Shown here piece after piece: positions 23,558 to 32,685 of a stretch of DNA of 64,000 bases (the first letter of the stretch is position 1; every line of letters starts with the position of its first letter). Under the pieces are notes generated by a model, which did no database searches, had not been told where the DNA came from, and was given only the letters and a program-made list of their open reading frames with translations. The DNA is from an uncultured Clostridia bacterium (lineage in GTDB: Bacteria; Bacillota; Clostridia; Christensenellales; Borkfalkiaceae). The position numbers and the translations under genes were made by a program. Location: the NCBI GenBank assembly GCA_934249265.1, contig CAKQKQ010000001.1, positions 1-64,000 of the forward strand. Reading direction: 5' to 3'.

Positions 23558-25894
23558 CTAAACCCAAAGTGTAATTTTGCCGTTTACGTAATGCCAATAG
23601 TTTTTGCCGTCTGCGGGCACGTCTGATGCGTTTTCAATATAAAAGTAAACGGTTGTGCCTTCGGAAAGCGTAAAACCGTCTGGGGTATTGTTTTTCCATT
23701 CGCTTTCTGTGCCGGCAAAATAAATCGATTCAAGTTGTAAGTTTTTACAATCAAATATTTTATTTACGCTCGACGCCAAAGAAACGGGCAATACCATTTT
23801 TTTCAAGTTTTCGCAAAGGGAAAAACAACCTGATCCGATTGTCGTCAAAGTCGACGGCAGTTTAATTTCCGTTAAAGAAGTGCACCACATAAACGCATTG
23901 TCTTCTATTTCGAGTAACCCTTCGGGTAAAACGACGTCGGTTAAATTAATGCAATAATAAAACAAATTCTGAGGAAGTTTTGTAATTCCCGCCGCAAACG
24001 TGACGGTTTTTAAAGATTCGCAATAACAGAAGACGGCTTTTCCGAGCGTTACGCCGCCCGGTATGGCAATTTCGGTAATCGATTTACACGAATTAAACGC
24101 GTTATCGTTAATTTTTTCAAGAGACGACGGCAACTGTACCGTTGTCAGATTTATACAGTCTTTAAATGCTCTTTCTTTTATTTCTTTTATCCCTTCGTGC
24201 AGTTCGACGGATTTTAATGAGCCGCAATTTAAGAAGGTGTATTCGGTTACGTTGCCGCCTAAAATTGACGCCGTTTCCAATGCCGCACAATCTTTAAAAC
24301 ATTTTTTTCCCACAAGTGCGCCGTCGGGAATAACTATGTTTTTTAAAGAGGAGCATTCGCTGAATGCGGTTTCATATATTTTTACTCCGTCCGACAATTT
24401 GACGTTTGTCAGATTAGAACAGTTTCCGAATGCGTTTTTATCGATGATTACACCTTCGGGTATTTCTATATCTTTTAAACTGTCGCAACGAGAAAAAGAG
24501 GAATTGCCGATTTTTTTCATGGTGGACGGCAATTTTACTTCTGTTAAGTTTGTGCAGCAATAAAATGCTTGTTCGGCGATTTCGGTATATCCTTCCGGAA
24601 TAACAATGCTTTTAAGTCCGCACATATAAAATCCGCTGATTATTTCAAGAGATAAAGGCAGGTCTATGCTTGTCAGTGCAGAGCACCCATTGAAAGCCGT
24701 GTTGTGTATTGTTGTCAAACCCTCGGGCAATGTTACGTTTTTTAATGCCGTGCAATTGTAAAATGATCGAGAAGTAATATTTTTAAGGTCTCCCGGCAAA
24801 ATTACGGTTTCAAGCGTGTCGCATTCGGCAAATACGCATGTGCCCAAAGTTACGTGCTCGGGTATTGTAATGTAAACGAGTTTTGTTCCTTTAAACGCTC
24901 CGCCGGCAATATGTTGAATATTATAAGGAACGTTTACCATGCCGCCGTTAGGGCAACCGTTGTATCCGCAAACAAACTTATCGTTTACTACAACAAGTCC
25001 GTCGGGTTGAGCCGCAAGCCAGGCGGTGCCGTATACGACGTTATTGCCGAATGATTCAATTTTTTCGGGCCACTGTATTTCCGAAAGGGAAGTACAGCCA
25101 TAAAACAAATATCCCTCGATTTGAGTAATTCCGTCCGGAATGGAGATTTTTTCTAAAGATTCACAATTGTAAAAAACAGAGGCGCCTATTGACCGGAGTT
25201 GTTTTGGTAAGTTTACTTTTTTTAGGGCATTGTTGAATTTAAAAGCACTGTTTCCGATTTTTTTAACTCCATCCGGTATATTAATTTCGGTAAGTTTTTT
25301 AAAGGAGACAAATGCGCTGGATCCAATTTCTTCAAGAGTTTCCGGGAATTGTATACCGGTCGTTTTATCGTTAATGGCGGGACCGAAAAGGGTAATAATC
25401 GAAAATCCTTCTTCGGCTATTTTTTTTACGGGGAGTCCCCTATAGTAATCGGGGATTATTATTTTGCCCGTAAGGTCAGCCGTTCCTTTAGATACTTCAT
25501 ATCCGCTTTCGTCTTCAAGCAACGTATATTTAAGGTTTGGCGTGGGGATAGCCGGCGGCTCGGGTTCGTCTATATCTATAGTGTAAGTATATTTTGTCGT
25601 TTCAGAATTGCAAAAACGTTTGCCGTCGCCTGTGGCAGATACGTTTATTTCATAAGAGCCTTCTTCGGTTATAAATGAAACGTTGAATCGATTTTTGTTT
25701 ATTTTGTATTCCGCATCGTTAAAATATACTATATATCCCGTGGCGTTTTCAACCGCATCCCAGATAAGTTCGTCATTTTCTATATGTAAGTTGCTTGGCG
25801 CAGGCAATTGTTGCGGTTTCTCTTTCGAGCATGCCGCAAGCACGCACCCCGCCGCTACAACCAATAACAAAACGTATAGTTTTAAATTTTTCAT
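23558..25894 (-). CDS. BspA-type leucine-rich-repeat lipoprotein
   Basis: The 778-residue protein begins with a lipoprotein signal ending LAAC (Cys22), so it is anchored outside the cell. A fibronectin-like strand domain follows (about 32-112; LPAPSNLHIENDELIWDAVENATGYIVYF in pieces). Then about 24 tandem BspA/TpLRR (LRR_5) repeats run from about 135 to 735 with the pattern AFxxCxxLxxIxIPxGVxxIG. The tail FAGTESEWKN is typical of such proteins. BspA-like proteins bind host or surface ligands; the target here is unknown. It starts 24 bp after the upstream secreted gene, so the two form an operon. Confidence 0.9.
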   Translation of the reverse strand: MKNLKLYVLLLVVAAGCVLAACSKEKPQQLPAPSNLHIENDELIWDAVENATGYIVYFNDAEYKINKNRFNVSFITEEGSYEINVSATGDGKRFCNSETTKYTYTIDIDEPEPPAIPTPNLKYTLLEDESGYEVSKGTADLTGKIIIPDYYRGLPVKKIAEEGFSIITLFGPAINDKTTGIQFPETLEEIGSSAFVSFKKLTEINIPDGVKKIGNSAFKFNNALKKVNLPKQLRSIGASVFYNCESLEKISIPDGITQIEGYLFYGCTSLSEIQWPEKIESFGNNVVYGTAWLAAQPDGLVVVNDKFVCGYNGCPNGGMVNVPYNIQHIAGGAFKGTKLVYITIPEHVTLGTCVFAECDTLETVILPGDLKNITSRSFYNCTALKNVTLPEGLTTIHNTAFNGCSALTSIDLPLSLEIISGFYMCGLKSIVIPEGYTEIAEQAFYCCTNLTEVKLPSTMKKIGNSSFSRCDSLKDIEIPEGVIIDKNAFGNCSNLTNVKLSDGVKIYETAFSECSSLKNIVIPDGALVGKKCFKDCAALETASILGGNVTEYTFLNCGSLKSVELHEGIKEIKERAFKDCINLTTVQLPSSLEKINDNAFNSCKSITEIAIPGGVTLGKAVFCYCESLKTVTFAAGITKLPQNLFYYCINLTDVVLPEGLLEIEDNAFMWCTSLTEIKLPSTLTTIGSGCFSLCENLKKMVLPVSLASSVNKIFDCKNLQLESIYFAGTESEWKNNTPDGFTLSEGTTVYFYIENASDVPADGKNYWHYVNGKITLWV

Positions 25895-25918
25895 AATTAT
25901 ATTAATCCTTTTAAATTT

Positions 25919-27289
25919 TTAACCTAAAAGGAAGTCTAAATAGTCTAAAAACATTTCGTTTAATACTTCCTTATCGTATTCGGTACAGTCGGCATCTTCC
26001 TGACAGTTTTCGCTGTTAATTTCTTGCAATTGATCTTCTAATATAATTTCAAGTCCGCCGGGTGCCGTAATGAGTGGGTCGACAACCCAAATATATGGTT
26101 TTTCCGATACTGACGGATAATCATTTGGAAAATCGTTTACTTCTGTCTGAATGGAAGAAAGAAGAGAGTAAAACTCGCTCTTTAATTGCCAAATTCCCAT
26201 CGAATAAACAGAACGACCATTGGGGTCAAATTCGTCAAAAACGTCCGAACACGTTGAAAAATTATATAAATTTGCGCTTAAATTATTTGTTAAATCGCCG
26301 AGTATATCGACGTAAAGCGTGCCACCTACGTGTGCAAGAATATTGATGTTTCTGCCGTTTAATTCGTTGACGATGTCGTTATAATACAAACCTATTTTAT
26401 TTTTGCGCCCTGAGGTAAAGGTTGAATTTGTGTCGAGTTGGAAGTTGTTTATGTATTCGTATCCGTTGGTGTAAAGATCTTTCCAGAAATCGATATAATC
26501 CGAAATCTTTGTGCTGTCGTGAAAATAGTTGTAATCAGAGCGATTATCACTACCTAAAATATCTTGAGATAAATCCCATATCCCTTCATACATATCTTTT
26601 TCAAAATCTTTTTCTGCAGCGGTGTTGCAATTGTAAAACATGTAAAGCAACAATCTGCGCAACGTTGACGACGCTGCGCAAAGTTCTGCAATATTGTATG
26701 ATTCAGGCACTCCGTCTATTCCTATAAATCTTCCGTCAATCAATATCGTGGTATTTTCAAGTATACCGTTTGCACTTAGCATTGTTTTTATGGTATTTTT
26801 AAGAAATCTGCTGTATTTATCCATATCGCAAGGCATAGATGCGTCTGCAAAAGATAAATCGCCGAATTCGGGTTGATAAGGAGATATAAACATTACTTTA
26901 CACCCTTGTAATTTTAGACATTCAAACAAATTTTCCAAAACCACAGGGTCGGGTTTAATCGTTTTTATCTCTATAATTACTATATTCATATTATATTGAT
27001 TAAATCCCCAAAAATATCCGGAATAAAGCATATATGTAAGTTCTTGAGGGGTCAACAAGTATTGAATATCATACGTGACGTTTAATCCGATATAAGAATC
27101 GAAAATTTCGCCGAAAGCAGGAGCGGAATCGCTGAAATAATAAATATTGGTCATGGGTGTGTTTGTCTTTGTGTAATCCGCAGAAAGTGCGTTTACTTTT
27201 TTCGTTGCTCCGCCGGCAGAACCAAAGCCTGTTAAAACAACCATAACAGTTGCGATAATAACAATTAAAAAGTTTTTTGTTGTTTTCAT
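25919..27289 (-). CDS. Secreted protein of unknown function
   Basis: The 456-residue protein has an N-terminal signal (about 1-34, FLIVIIATVMVVLTGFGSAGG) without a lipobox. The rest is globular with mixed strands and helices, such as NMNIVIIEIKTIKPDP, KVMFISPYQPEFGD, TTILIDGRFIGIDG and RNINILAHVGGTLYVDIL. These alternating strands suggest a Rossmann-like or caspase-like fold, but I do not recognise a family. It ends in acidic residues. AGGAGGATTTTT precedes the start. It is the first gene of an operon with the leucine-rich-repeat lipoprotein. Confidence 0.7.
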   Translation of the reverse strand: MKTTKNFLIVIIATVMVVLTGFGSAGGATKKVNALSADYTKTNTPMTNIYYFSDSAPAFGEIFDSYIGLNVTYDIQYLLTPQELTYMLYSGYFWGFNQYNMNIVIIEIKTIKPDPVVLENLFECLKLQGCKVMFISPYQPEFGDLSFADASMPCDMDKYSRFLKNTIKTMLSANGILENTTILIDGRFIGIDGVPESYNIAELCAASSTLRRLLLYMFYNCNTAAEKDFEKDMYEGIWDLSQDILGSDNRSDYNYFHDSTKISDYIDFWKDLYTNGYEYINNFQLDTNSTFTSGRKNKIGLYYNDIVNELNGRNINILAHVGGTLYVDILGDLTNNLSANLYNFSTCSDVFDEFDPNGRSVYSMGIWQLKSEFYSLLSSIQTEVNDFPNDYPSVSEKPYIWVVDPLITAPGGLEIILEDQLQEINSENCQEDADCTEYDKEVLNEMFLDYLDFLLG

Positions 27290-28052
27290 AAAAATCCTCC
27301 TGAGTTTATTAAATTATTAATTAATTGTATAATTGTACTGTTACAACACTATAATAACATACCTTTCTTGAAAAATGCACCATTTTAACAAAATTTTCAC
27401 AATTTATTTAAACATATTTGTTTTTTAACTTTGTTTTTGCTTTATATGCATGGCGGTTTTAAATCGGATTAAATCCATAAAAAGAAACGATAAAAAGATT
27501 TATGTTTTACGTTTTTAACTGATATGCTTGAAATATCGAGGAAAATGAGTTAATATTTATTTAGTGATTTTAGTTTGCGGCTTTGCTGTTTTTACTCGAT
27601 ACGTATGCGGTAAAAACGGCAATACTTACAAAAAAATAACGCAAGATTTATAAATACGGCTAAAAATAAGGGCGTTTTATTTTTGTGGTTAAAAATTTAA
27701 AAGCGTTTTTGCGCTCGCTATTTTTCGCGCTTTCGTTTTTTTGCGTTCACTCATTAACTCGTGTTTTTGTGTGTTCGCTTTTTTTGTTTTTACATTCACT
27801 CATTTATCTGTGTTTATTATTTTATGTCCGCATACTTACTCGTGTTTTATTTTTCACTATTTTATTTTTACTCGCAATTTTAATAAAAGGCAAATCGCAC
27901 TTCCAAGGTTTTTGTTTGTTTTTTATTGTTATAAATCGATTAATCACAATTTAAAAAGGGGGCGGCAAATTTTAATTTGCTATTGCAAAAGTGAGTAAAC
28001 GGTGTTATAATAAAAAATAATTAAGGGTTAAACGGAAATTAATTCGTTTAGC
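27290..28052. other. Intergenic region, no gene
   Basis: This AT-rich stretch between divergent genes holds the TACGTA palindrome at 27585-27620. The overlapping frames at 27685-27998 are Phe/Leu/Cys-rich low-complexity and lack ribosome sites, so they are not called. Confidence 0.5.
27585..27620. repeat. TACGTA-family palindrome
   Basis: GCTGTTTTTACTCG-ATACGTAT-GCGGTAAAAACGGC. The sequence matches the copies at 30687 and 31669 around the core. Confidence 0.75.
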
Positions 28053-28315
28053 GTACGTATTACCAATCCCATTAGAACAATTTTTGCGCCGTCAAGTCGA
28101 TTTGTACCGCGTTAAACGACTTTCAAGTACGTATAGTACGTGTTCAGTCGTTTGCCTTGTTCAAACAAGCCGCAGCCATATGCAAAACAAGACCGACTTG
28201 TATATTTTGCGGTCGATTTTACGGCGTAAAAACACTACGTGCCGCAAGAATATACTTTAAAACGATAAAACTGTGCCGTATTTGCGGTTTGTTCTACCAA
28301 GGTTTGAAATACGTA
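28053..28315. repeat. MITE-like palindromic element B, copy 2
   Basis: This matches 20629-20878. Inverted ends are TACGTATTACCAATCCC and GGTTTGAAATACGTAA, and an inner hairpin AAACGACT...AGTCGTTT encloses AGTACGTATAGTACGT (about 28113-28153). The right end abuts GGGAGGG, the ribosome site of the next gene. The 61-residue frame inside (28157-28342) with two CxxCG motifs arises from the palindrome and is broken in copy 1. Confidence 0.75.
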
Positions 28316-28328
28316 AGGGAGGGAAAAT

Positions 28329-30266
28329 ATGAAATCGGGTGATTTATTAAACAGTCAATCAAACGAAAACAACCGAGAGCAAAACGATAATCAAGCAACC
28401 GAAGAAATGCAAACCGCCGAAAAGAGAGAAAAGTCGAGCGAAACAAAAAGCGATTACATAAAAAAAGAAAATTGCTTTGTTTCTAAAGACGCCAAAGAAA
28501 AGCAGCCGCCCACGCAAACGCAACGCAAAAGAAAAAAATTGACAATAATAATCGCGTGCATTGCGGTCGTTTTAATCGTGGCGATTACGACGATTTCGGT
28601 TTATGACGCAAGGCACATAAGCAAAGCGGAGTATTGCGGGCGTAAAGATTTAATATCGTTCACTATTCCCGACGGGGTGAAATACATAAGCGAAAGTGCG
28701 TTTGAAAACTGCACAAACCTCACAAACGTAAAAATTCCAGACAGCGTTGAAAAAATCGGCGCGGGTGCGTTTAGGCATTGTACGAATCTCAGAACGATTA
28801 AAATTCCTAATAGTGTGAAAATTATAGATGAGTATGCTTTTGCCGGGTGTTATAATCTCAAAAAATTGACCATACCCGACAGCGTAACCTATATAGGGGA
28901 TTCTGCATTTGCGGGTTGTCGCAGTCTTACTACGGTAAAAATAGGTAAAGGACTTAAAGAAATCGGCGAAGACGCGTTTGAATATTGCTCGAATATAAAA
29001 AGTATTTATTATGCAGATATGGAAACGCTGTGTAATATAAAGGGGTTAAATAGTTTAAACGATGCAGATGATAGGCGGATATATATTAGCGGAAATCTTT
29101 TTACCGACTTTATTTTTGTCGGAAACATAGAAAACGTACCCGATAATGCTTTTTACCATTGCGAAAATATTATATCGTTTACAATGCGCGGTGGCAAAAA
29201 AATCGGCGAAAGGGCTTTTAAGAATTGTAATTCGCTCGAACGGGTAACTATAGAAAACGTTGAATGTATAGGCAAAAGCGCGTTTGAGTTTTGCAGAAAT
29301 ATCACTTCGTTGACTATAGGCGAAGGCGTGAAAAGCATTGAAGACTACGCCTTTAGCGAGTGTAACAAACTCGAAGAAGTCGTTATTCCCGAAAGCGTGC
29401 AAGAAATAGGGTCGATGGCGTTTTACGGCTGTGGCAACCTTAAAAAGATAACGATAAAAAACAGTAAAATAAAAATAAATAAAGACGCGTTCGGGAACTG
29501 TAAAATAGAAACCGCCGACGTGCCCGCGGAAGTTATAGAAAGCGTAGAAAACCCGACGTTGCAAATTTTAAATATAATCGGCGGAGAGGTCATTCCCGAC
29601 AACGCGCTTTACGGAAGTAAATCAATTACAAAAGTCACCATTTCAAGCAGTGTGAAAAATATAGGGAAATACGTTTTTATGTATTGCGATAATCTCGACA
29701 CGATTACGGTAGATAAAGACAACCCGATTTATTACGCAAAAGGCAATTGCGTTATAGAAAAAGCGACTCAAAAATTGATTTTCGGTTGCCAAGCGAGCGT
29801 TATTCCCGCCGAGGTAAAGTCGATCGGCGATTACGCTTTTTGCGGTTCGGTTGGGCTTACGCAAATAACCCTTCCCGAGGGGCTTGAAAGTATAGGCGAA
29901 TATGCTTTTTCCGAGTGTAGAAACTTAAAGAGTTTTACAATTCCGTCAAGTGTGAAAAATATCGGCGATTATGCGTTTAATCGGTGTTTTAAATTGAGTA
30001 GTGTTACTCTGCCCGACGGAATCGAAGAGGTAAGCGAAGGCTTGTTTTACAGTTGTAGCGTGCTTTACGAGGTGTATATTCCGCAGAGCGTAACATCGAT
30101 AGGCGACAATGCGTTTAAGTTCTGCGAAACATTGAAGAGCGTCGAATTTAAAGGCACTGCCGAAGAGTGGGACGCAATAACGAAAGGCAACAATTGGAAT
30201 TTTAAGGTTTCCTCTAATTTCAAAGTCAATTGTTCGGGTGTTAGTTCGGGCGATGAAAACGCATAA
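28329..30266 (+). CDS. Membrane-anchored BspA-type leucine-rich-repeat protein
   Basis: The 645-residue protein has a charged, low-complexity N-terminus (about 1-72), one TM helix (about 76-92, LTIIIACIAVVLIVAITTI), and an extracellular region of about 20 LRR_5/BspA repeats (pattern SAFENCTNLTNVKIPDSVEKIG), ending FKGTAEEWDAI. With no cleavable signal it would be a type II membrane protein, unlike the lipoprotein at 23558. GGGAGGG at 28318-28324 supports the start, directly after MITE-like element B. The ligand is unknown. Confidence 0.88.
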   Translation: MKSGDLLNSQSNENNREQNDNQATEEMQTAEKREKSSETKSDYIKKENCFVSKDAKEKQPPTQTQRKRKKLTIIIACIAVVLIVAITTISVYDARHISKAEYCGRKDLISFTIPDGVKYISESAFENCTNLTNVKIPDSVEKIGAGAFRHCTNLRTIKIPNSVKIIDEYAFAGCYNLKKLTIPDSVTYIGDSAFAGCRSLTTVKIGKGLKEIGEDAFEYCSNIKSIYYADMETLCNIKGLNSLNDADDRRIYISGNLFTDFIFVGNIENVPDNAFYHCENIISFTMRGGKKIGERAFKNCNSLERVTIENVECIGKSAFEFCRNITSLTIGEGVKSIEDYAFSECNKLEEVVIPESVQEIGSMAFYGCGNLKKITIKNSKIKINKDAFGNCKIETADVPAEVIESVENPTLQILNIIGGEVIPDNALYGSKSITKVTISSSVKNIGKYVFMYCDNLDTITVDKDNPIYYAKGNCVIEKATQKLIFGCQASVIPAEVKSIGDYAFCGSVGLTQITLPEGLESIGEYAFSECRNLKSFTIPSSVKNIGDYAFNRCFKLSSVTLPDGIEEVSEGLFYSCSVLYEVYIPQSVTSIGDNAFKFCETLKSVEFKGTAEEWDAITKGNNWNFKVSSNFKVNCSGVSSGDENA

Positions 30267-30288
30267 AAGGAAACAATGCTAAAAAAAA

Positions 30289-30327
30289 CAAAACGGCTGC
30301 AATTTACCGCGGCCGTTTTGTTTTTTT
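30289..30327 (+). terminator. Terminator of the LRR gene
   Basis: CAAAACGGCTGC / GCGGCCGTTTTG (30289-30320) is followed by TTTTTTTG. Confidence 0.85.
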
Positions 30328-30450
30328 GTATACATAATGTCTGTTTAATGTCTTTTTAATGCGCGTTAATGTCCGAGCCGAAATTGAGTATGTTTTAAAA
30401 TTTTAAACAAATTCGCTTGTTATATCGGCTTAAATGTTGTATAGTTTAAA
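30328..30450. other. Intergenic stretch, no gene
   Basis: AT-rich sequence before element C with no supported feature. Together with 30451-30796 it makes a 500-bp gap that is mostly repeats. Confidence 0.4.
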
Positions 30451-30586
30451 ATATAAGAAATTGTAAACTTGCTTGCAAGGGTTTACAATTTCGCATTTTT
30501 CAAACAAAGAAGAGTAAAGTATCAACATTGCGAGCGCGTTAGCGCAAAATTTTGAGATTATTTCAAGATTTACTTCTTATAGTTTA
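30451..30586 (+). repeat. MITE-like element C, copy 2
   Basis: This is the inverted match of 12522-12653. The left end is ATATAAGAAATTGTAAAC and the right end TTTACTTCTTATAG, making short terminal inverted repeats. Inside, GAAATTGTAAAC pairs with GTTTACAATTTC and GCGAGCGC lies near GCGC. No coding frame. Confidence 0.7.
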
Positions 30587-30686
30587 TCGTGTCGATTTAA
30601 GTTTGCGCGGCGATGAAAATTTCGGCTAAAACAAAAAGTTAGCCTTAAATTTTTTATTCTTGATTAAATTACAAAATTAAAGTTTT

Positions 30687-30731
30687 GCCGTCTTTACTCG
30701 ATACGTATGCGGTAAAAACGTCAAAAACGGC
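30687..30731. repeat. TACGTA-family palindrome at left of TIR/RipA gene
   Basis: GCCGTCTTTACTCG-ATACGTAT-GCGGTAAAAACG, followed by TCAAAAACGGC. The homology with 31669 continues about 20 bp further (CAAAATTTA-AAAAAATAT), forming a direct repeat. Confidence 0.75.
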
Positions 30732-30796
30732 AAAATTTACAAAAAATATTAAAATTTCAATACAAATAAAACATGCAAACAAAAGAAGAGGGAAAT

Positions 30797-31666
30797 ATGA
30801 AAATTTTTATTATACATAAAGGAAAAGATGCCGAAGAGATAAACGAATTGTTGGAAAAGAAGAAAAAAGAGATTTTCGGACTTAATTTTCTTGTTTTGCA
30901 AAGCAATTCTAAAAGTTGGAAGAGGAAAACCAAAAATCTAATTTCTAAATCCGACAAAGTAATATATTTTAGCGGCGATGAGTATAGCGAAAATATCGCA
31001 TGGGAGATAAACACCGTCAAAAAATTAAAAATCCCGCTTTACATAGTGCCGCTTAAAGAGGAGTTCAAAAATAAAGAGTTTTTGTTTAGTGATGACGACG
31101 GGTACGGCAAAAAACCAAAAGCGACGATATTAAACATAAATGATTTAGATACGGTCTTTATCGAGGATAACGAAAATTTAAAAAAGAAACTTTTTACTTC
31201 CGAAATAAAAGATAGTAAACTTCTTTTCGAGCAGTATAAATTGCTGCTTGAAACCTCGGAAAGCCTTGTTGAAAGAAGGCAAAAAATCACTTCGACGTAT
31301 CTTTCGATTTGTAGTGTTTTAATACCGATAATTACCACCATGCTTACCGTAAGTAATTCGTTGATTAATTTATCTTCGATAGTAATTTCGTGCCTATCGA
31401 TAATTTTATGTATTTGTTGGAAAAACATAATCGTTTCTTACGGTCGCTCAAATCAAGCGAAGTTTGCGATAATGGAACTTATGGAAAACGAGTTGCCCGC
31501 AAATATTTTCGGGTCAGAATGGATAGCGTTGAAGAAAATAGGAAAACAATACGTATCTTTTACAGAGAGAGAAACTTCCACTCCGAAAATTTTTATTATT
31601 CTTGACCTTGTTTTTATTGTTGGGGCAATTATAATATTTGTGTTAAAGCAGTCGGGGTTGTATTAA
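30797..31666 (+). CDS. TIR-like domain fused to RipA-like membrane region
   Basis: The 289-residue protein starts with a TIR-like fold: KIFIIHKGKDAEEI at the N-terminus, then LISKSDKVIYFSGDEYSEN and IAWEINTVKKLKIPLYIVPL, where Glu70 aligns with the usual catalytic glutamate of TIR NADases. Two TM helices follow (about 160-210) around ERRQKITSTYLSI, then QAKFAIMELMENELPANIFGSEW, which resembles the RipA-family octameric membrane proteins. A third TM closes the protein (about 262-284). ATG 30797 is chosen over 30773 because GAAGAGGG (30785-30792) sits just upstream of it. TIR enzymes joined to membrane parts often belong to anti-phage systems; that role is inferred. No partner gene is adjacent. 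Confidence 0.65.
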   Translation: MKIFIIHKGKDAEEINELLEKKKKEIFGLNFLVLQSNSKSWKRKTKNLISKSDKVIYFSGDEYSENIAWEINTVKKLKIPLYIVPLKEEFKNKEFLFSDDDGYGKKPKATILNINDLDTVFIEDNENLKKKLFTSEIKDSKLLFEQYKLLLETSESLVERRQKITSTYLSICSVLIPIITTMLTVSNSLINLSSIVISCLSIILCICWKNIIVSYGRSNQAKFAIMELMENELPANIFGSEWIALKKIGKQYVSFTERETSTPKIFIILDLVFIVGAIIIFVLKQSGLY

Positions 31667-31668
31667 AG

Positions 31669-31713
31669 GCGTTTTTTACTCGACACGTATGCGGTAAAAA
31701 CGTCAAAAACGGC
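31669..31713. repeat. TACGTA-family palindrome at right of TIR/RipA gene
   Basis: GCGTTTTTTACTCG-ACACGTAT-GCGGTAAAAACG, followed by TCAAAAACGGC. It is a direct repeat of 30687-30731 and begins 2 bp after the stop of the TIR/RipA gene. Confidence 0.75.
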
Positions 31714-31752
31714 AAAATTTATAAAAAATATAAAAATCAAAAAGAGAACAAT

Positions 31753-32625
31753 ATGAAAAAAGTAATTGTAGTGGGGAGTATCAATACCGACTTGGTGATA
31801 AACACCCCTTATATGCCCAAGGCAGGCGAAACGCTCACGGGCGGCGGGTTTTTTACTGCGCACGGCGGTAAAGGAGCAAATCAAGCGGTTGCTTGCGCGC
31901 GTCTCGGCGGAAAAGTTTTAATGTGCGGTTGCGTTGGAAACGACGAGTTTGGCAAATCGGCTATAAAAAGTTTGACAAACGACGGCATTGACGTAAGCCA
32001 TATAAAAATTGTAGACGGCGCGCCCACGGGTACAGCCGTGATAATCGTCGAAAACGGAGACAACCGCATAATTTTAGACAAGGGCGCAAACGCGCACTTA
32101 ATAAAAGAAGATATCGATTACGCGCTTGAAAACGCCGAAACGGGGGATATATATCTCACCCAACTTGAAAACCCAATTGAGGTTATAGGTTACGGACTTA
32201 AAAAAGCGAAAGAAAAAGGTTTGTTCGTCATTTTAAATCCCGCACCGGCGAATAAAGAAATAGTGCCTTATTTGCAATATTGCGATTTGATTACTCCCAA
32301 CGAAACAGAGACCGAAATTTTAGGCGGAAGAGAGTTTTTGCTTTCAAAAACGCAAAATTTGTTGGTTACGCTCGGCGGCAAAGGTTTTGATATAATAAAT
32401 AAAAACGGGGAAAAACATTACGACTGCATTAAGATAAAACCCGTCGATACGACCTCCGCGGGCGATACTTTGTGCGGCGGTTTGGCGGCAATGCTTTCGC
32501 TTGGAAACGGCTTGGAAAGCAGCGCGATATTCGGCAGTAAGGCAGCGAGCATCGCTTGCACTAAAAAGGGTGCGCAACCCTCTATTCCCACGTTTGAGCA
32601 AGTAAAAGAATTTAAAGCGCAATAA
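31753..32625 (+). CDS. rbsK: Ribokinase (PfkB family)
   Basis: Ribokinase phosphorylates D-ribose at O5 with ATP. The 290-residue protein has the N-terminal GSINTDLV and GGKGANQAVACARLG motifs and the C-terminal DTTSAGDTLCGGLAAM anion hole with the catalytic Asp (about 242). The last helices include AASIACTKKGAQPSIPT, the sequence that sets the ribose-kinase group apart. AAAAGAGAAC is a modest ribosome site. The SGNH gene follows after 60 bp. No ribose transporter is adjacent, so the source of the sugar is unclear. Confidence 0.9.
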   Translation: MKKVIVVGSINTDLVINTPYMPKAGETLTGGGFFTAHGGKGANQAVACARLGGKVLMCGCVGNDEFGKSAIKSLTNDGIDVSHIKIVDGAPTGTAVIIVENGDNRIILDKGANAHLIKEDIDYALENAETGDIYLTQLENPIEVIGYGLKKAKEKGLFVILNPAPANKEIVPYLQYCDLITPNETETEILGGREFLLSKTQNLLVTLGGKGFDIINKNGEKHYDCIKIKPVDTTSAGDTLCGGLAAMLSLGNGLESSAIFGSKAASIACTKKGAQPSIPTFEQVKEFKAQ

Positions 32626-32685
32626 ATTAAAGACTTGCTTTCGGGCGTTTTTAATTTGCAATGCGGCAATAATAAAAGGTGAAAA

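Noticed and set aside
27685..27998. Overlapping Phe/Leu-rich frames resembling a membrane peptide
   Set aside because: Low-complexity T-rich DNA, two frames equally open, no ribosome site.
28157..28342. 61-residue frame with two CxxCG motifs, looking like a zinc-ribbon protein
   Set aside because: It lies inside palindromic element B; the other copy carries a frameshift, and the two motifs arise from the repeat's symmetry.
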